Assembly: GCA_021156345.1 (NCBI GenBank)
Contig: JAJNDJ010000097.1
Span: forward strand, 1 to 9,481
Length of the DNA: 9,481 bases
Source of the DNA: Rubrobacteraceae bacterium
GTDB taxonomy: Bacteria > Actinomycetota > Rubrobacteria > Rubrobacterales > Rubrobacteraceae
Direction of reading: 5' to 3'
Part shown: one piece after another, positions 6,700-9,481 of the stretch
How positions within the stretch are numbered: position 1 is the stretch's first letter
How the letters are laid out: every line of letters starts with the position of its first letter
Made by a program: the position numbers and the translations under genes
Notes under the pieces: model-generated
Database searches by the model: none
What the model saw: the letters and a program-made list of their open reading frames with translations, nothing else
Told to the model about the DNA's origin: nothing

Positions 6700-6719
6700 G
6701 CAGAGGATGACAGTTTCCT

Positions 6720-9481
6720 ATGAAACGCTCTCTTGAAATAGCTCTACGCTATGGCGTGGCGATGGCGGCTGTCGGTGCAGCGCTAGGGACCAAACTGCTG
6801 CTGGACCCCCTGACCGTACAGGACACGCCGTTCCTTCTTGTCTTCGGTGCCATAATCGTCAGCTCCTGGTACGGCGGGCTGGGACCCGGTCTGCTGGCCA
6901 CCGCCGTAAGCGCCCTGGCGACAGATTATTTCTTCCTCTACCCCAGGGGCACCCTCACGGGATTCAGCCTCGAGGGGATAGACGTGATCACGTTCATGCT
7001 CGAAGGGGTACTGGTCAGCCTGCTTACGTCATCGCTGCGCTCGGCAAGGGATCGGGCCCAGCGGAGCACGCTCGAGGCGAGGAGTCATGAGGAGAGTCTG
7101 CGCGAGAGCGAGGAGCGTTTCAGGCTGATGATCGAGGGGGTCAAGGACTACGCCATCTTCATGCTCGACCCCGGAGGGCACGTAACGACCTGGAACGACG
7201 GCGCGGAGCAAATAGAAGGTTACGGGGAAGGGGAGATCCTGGGCCGGCACTTCTCGTCCTTCTACCAGGGAGAAGATGTGGAGCGTGGACACCCCGAGGA
7301 TGTGCTGCGCGCGGCGCTGGCAGAGGGCCGTTACGTGGAGGAGGGGCTAAAGATCCGCAAGGACGGCTCCAGGTTCTGGGCGAGCGCCGTCATCACTACC
7401 CTCAGGGACAGGAAAGGCAACCTCAAGGGCTTCTCGATGGTGGTGCACGACGCGACGGAGCGCAAGCACGCGGACGACGTGCTGCGCTTCCTGGCCGAGA
7501 GCAGCGCGACGCTCGCTTCTTCGCTCGATTACAGGACCACACTCGTCAATGTGGCCCGCCTCGCGGTGCCCACCCTGGCCGACTGGTGCGCCGTCGACGT
7601 CATGGAGGAGGACGGCACTGTCGAGAGGCTCGCTGTGGAGCATTCCGACCCCGAGAAGGTCGCGCTAGCCTACGAACTGCAAGAGCGCTTTCCATCGGAC
7701 CCCGAAACGACGCGGGGGGTGCGCAAGGTGCTCAAGACCGGCGAACCGGACATGATGGCGGAGATACCAGAGGAGCTCCTTGATCAGGCCGCCGTGGACG
7801 TCGAGCACAGGACGATCATGAGGGAGCTTGGCTTGAGGTCCTACATGGTCGTGCCCATGGTCGCGCGGGGGAGGAATCACGGCTCGATCACGCTGGTCTC
7901 CGCGGAGTCGGGGCGGAGCTACGAGGAGACAGACCTGAGGCTCGCCGAGGAGCTGGCGAGGCGTGCCGCCCTGGCCGTGGACAACGCGAAGCTCTACGAA
8001 GAGGCGCAGAGGGAGATCTCCGAGCGCAGGGGTGTGGAAGAGGCTTTGCGTCAGAGCGAGGAGCGTTACAGGACGGTGGTCAAGCAGGCCGCCGAGGGGA
8101 TCTTCGTGGTCGACATCGACACCAAGCTCATACTCGAAGCGAACGTCGCGTACCGCAACCTGCTCGGCTATACAGCCCAGGATATGCTAGGACTCGGGCT
8201 TACTCTATACGACGTCGTGGCGCACGACCGCAAGAGCATCGACCTGTATCTAGAGAAGATCCAGGACGAGGGGGTCCACTTTATCGGGGAACGGCGTCAC
8301 CGGAGGAAAGACGGCTCGCTGGTAGACGTCGAGGTCAGTTCGAGCGTGATCTCTTACGGCGGCGGCGAGGCGTTGTGCGTCATCGTGCACGACATAACAG
8401 AGCGCAAACGTTCCGCGGAGCGTCTGCAGCGCAGCCTGGACGCCTTGCTAGGCCTCTACGAAGCGGGCCAGATCCTGAGCTCCAGCCTGGAGCGCGAAGA
8501 GATCGGCTCGCGACTACTGGAGATAGCAAGCCGCGTGTCGAACCTCACCGCCGCGGTCATCAGTATCCCGGACGAGGAGGGAGAACTGAGGATCTGGCGC
8601 TCCTCGGGTCTGGAAGGATTGTGGCGCCAGGTACGCTTCTCCCCCCAGGCAGCGGCAGCCCGCCAGAAGGCCCTGGAGACCAGGAAGTACCAGACCGCCA
8701 GGCTGCAGCAACCTGGGGATGCGGACGGACCGCGACTAGTCAGCCTGAACCTCCCGCTGCTGGTGCGGGGGCGGCTCATCGGTGTGCTCGAAGCCTACGG
8801 ACCGCAAGCCCTTATGGAGAGGCAGTATGAGGAGACCCTGATCAGCCTCGCAAACCAGGGTGCGAGCGCCCTGGAGAACGCGCGGCTCTACGCTGAGCTG
8901 GCCGAGCGTGAGAACCGGCTGCAGGACCTGATCAGGAAGCTTATAACGGCCCAGGAAGAGGAGCGCCGAAAGGTCTCTTACGAGGTGCACGACGGTCTCG
9001 CGCAGACGGCCGCAGGGGCCCATCAGCTCCTACAGGCTTTCGCCAGGCAACACCCACCCGACTCCGAGAAGGGCCGCAAAGCCCTCGCCCGGGTTTTGGA
9101 GCTGGTGCAACAGACGGTCGGTGAGGCCAGGTATGTCATAGCCGACCTCAGGCCCACCGCGCTCGACGACTTCGGGCTGGCGGCCGCTGTTCGCCTGCAG
9201 GTCGAGAAGATCAGTAGCGAAGGCTCCCAGGTCGACTACGAGGAAGCGCTGGGAGATGAACGTCTGCCGCCCGAGGTCGAGACAGCGCTTTTCCGGGTCG
9301 CGCAGGAGGCCCTCACAAACGTCCACAAGCATGCTCCCTCTGCCCGGGTGAGGATCACACTCCGGCGCCTGAACGACTCTGTTCGCCTGCAAGTGCGGGA
9401 TTGGGGGCCTGGCTTCAACCCGGAGAAGATCACCGACGGGGGTGGGCCCGGCGAGCGTCTGGGTCTCTCCAGCATGCGTGA
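6720..9481 (+). CDS. PAS/GAF sensor histidine kinase, NarX/DesK type (partial, cut by right edge)
   Basis: Open for 920 codons to the window end. The N-terminal ~105 residues carry about four TM helices (8-28, 37-51, 54-75, 89-105) like the DUF4118 domain of KdpD-type kinases, with no large external loop. A coiled linker with SEERFR leads to PAS1 (~131-250, ending ATERK), GAF1 (~260-425), PAS2 (~446-563, ending ITERK), GAF2 (~570-725) and a coiled coil. The HisKA_3 dimerisation domain follows, with His757 in EVHDGLAQ. The HATPase_c shows the N-box QEALTNVHKHA (Asn867) and G1 DWGPGF (894-899). It stops within the G2-like GLSSMR, so only a short tail is missing. The start is ATG 6720, the first possible after an in-frame TGA at 6708. 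AGAGG lies 13 nt upstream, which is long. Kinases of this group usually pass phosphate to a NarL/FixJ-type regulator, often encoded next door, here beyond the edge. DUF4118 does not by itself imply potassium sensing. Confidence 0.93.
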   Translation, partial: MKRSLEIALRYGVAMAAVGAALGTKLLLDPLTVQDTPFLLVFGAIIVSSWYGGLGPGLLATAVSALATDYFFLYPRGTLTGFSLEGIDVITFMLEGVLVSLLTSSLRSARDRAQRSTLEARSHEESLRESEERFRLMIEGVKDYAIFMLDPGGHVTTWNDGAEQIEGYGEGEILGRHFSSFYQGEDVERGHPEDVLRAALAEGRYVEEGLKIRKDGSRFWASAVITTLRDRKGNLKGFSMVVHDATERKHADDVLRFLAESSATLASSLDYRTTLVNVARLAVPTLADWCAVDVMEEDGTVERLAVEHSDPEKVALAYELQERFPSDPETTRGVRKVLKTGEPDMMAEIPEELLDQAAVDVEHRTIMRELGLRSYMVVPMVARGRNHGSITLVSAESGRSYEETDLRLAEELARRAALAVDNAKLYEEAQREISERRGVEEALRQSEERYRTVVKQAAEGIFVVDIDTKLILEANVAYRNLLGYTAQDMLGLGLTLYDVVAHDRKSIDLYLEKIQDEGVHFIGERRHRRKDGSLVDVEVSSSVISYGGGEALCVIVHDITERKRSAERLQRSLDALLGLYEAGQILSSSLEREEIGSRLLEIASRVSNLTAAVISIPDEEGELRIWRSSGLEGLWRQVRFSPQAAAARQKALETRKYQTARLQQPGDADGPRLVSLNLPLLVRGRLIGVLEAYGPQALMERQYEETLISLANQGASALENARLYAELAERENRLQDLIRKLITAQEEERRKVSYEVHDGLAQTAAGAHQLLQAFARQHPPDSEKGRKALARVLELVQQTVGEARYVIADLRPTALDDFGLAAAVRLQVEKISSEGSQVDYEEALGDERLPPEVETALFRVAQEALTNVHKHAPSARVRITLRRLNDSVRLQVRDWGPGFNPEKITDGGGPGERLGLSSMR

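Noticed and set aside
6596..6700. Known riboswitch (cobalamin, glycine, cyclic di-GMP or cyclic di-AMP)
   Set aside because: Fragments such as GGGAAACCTGCC and AGGCAAAGG recall parts of these classes, but the full set of conserved blocks in the right order is not present for any of them.
1..9481. tRNA or rRNA genes, insertion sequences, phage or att sites
   Set aside because: Nothing resembling these was seen by eye on either strand; there are no transposase or integrase motifs and no terminal inverted repeats.

Overview
The window is high-GC bacterial DNA with dense coding, many GAG, CTC and AGG codons, and large modular PAS/GAF and hybrid histidine kinases. This style suggests a deep-branching actinobacterium, perhaps Rubrobacter-like. 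That is an inference from codon and domain style, because no rRNA or marker gene is present.

Left two-thirds, minus strand (5207 down to 1): four co-directional genes with gaps of 2 to 13 nt form a probable operon. In transcription order they are (1) a 901-aa membrane-bound hybrid sensor kinase (7 predicted TM segments, HisKA, HATPase, REC, REC, HPt); (2) a 276-aa polytopic membrane protein of unknown family; (3) a 326-aa UbiA-superfamily prenyltransferase with both Asp-rich motifs intact; and (4) a polytopic membrane protein cut by the left window edge. The last one resembles the catalytic core of presenilin/A22 intramembrane aspartyl proteases: an Asp at the end of one TM segment, a GPxRxLV-type stretch after it, and a GLGxxDFIF-like segment holding a second Asp. 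It starts at TTG 666 and is open to base 1.

Centre (5208-5558): a 351-bp divergent intergenic region. It holds a GAAA-capped GC hairpin that runs into three tandem GCGGGGA-type heptamers, a small inverted repeat upstream of the rightward gene, and a possible -10 element for the leftward operon.

Right third, plus strand: a 191-aa protein resembling DUF6714 that appears to lack part of the usual family core, then a 107-aa two-TM protein of unknown function. A 215-bp intergenic region follows, with a consensus TATAAT and a potentially structured leader. The last gene is a large NarX/DesK-type sensor kinase (DUF4118-like membrane region, PAS, GAF, PAS, GAF, HisKA_3, HATPase), cut by the right edge within its ATPase domain.

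Together the window shows two membrane-anchored signalling kinases around a small membrane-protein and isoprenoid module. No response regulator with a DNA-binding domain lies in the window, so the outputs of both kinases are unseen. The most interesting possibility is a leftward operon linking a phosphorelay to a prenyltransferase and a presenilin-like intramembrane protease.
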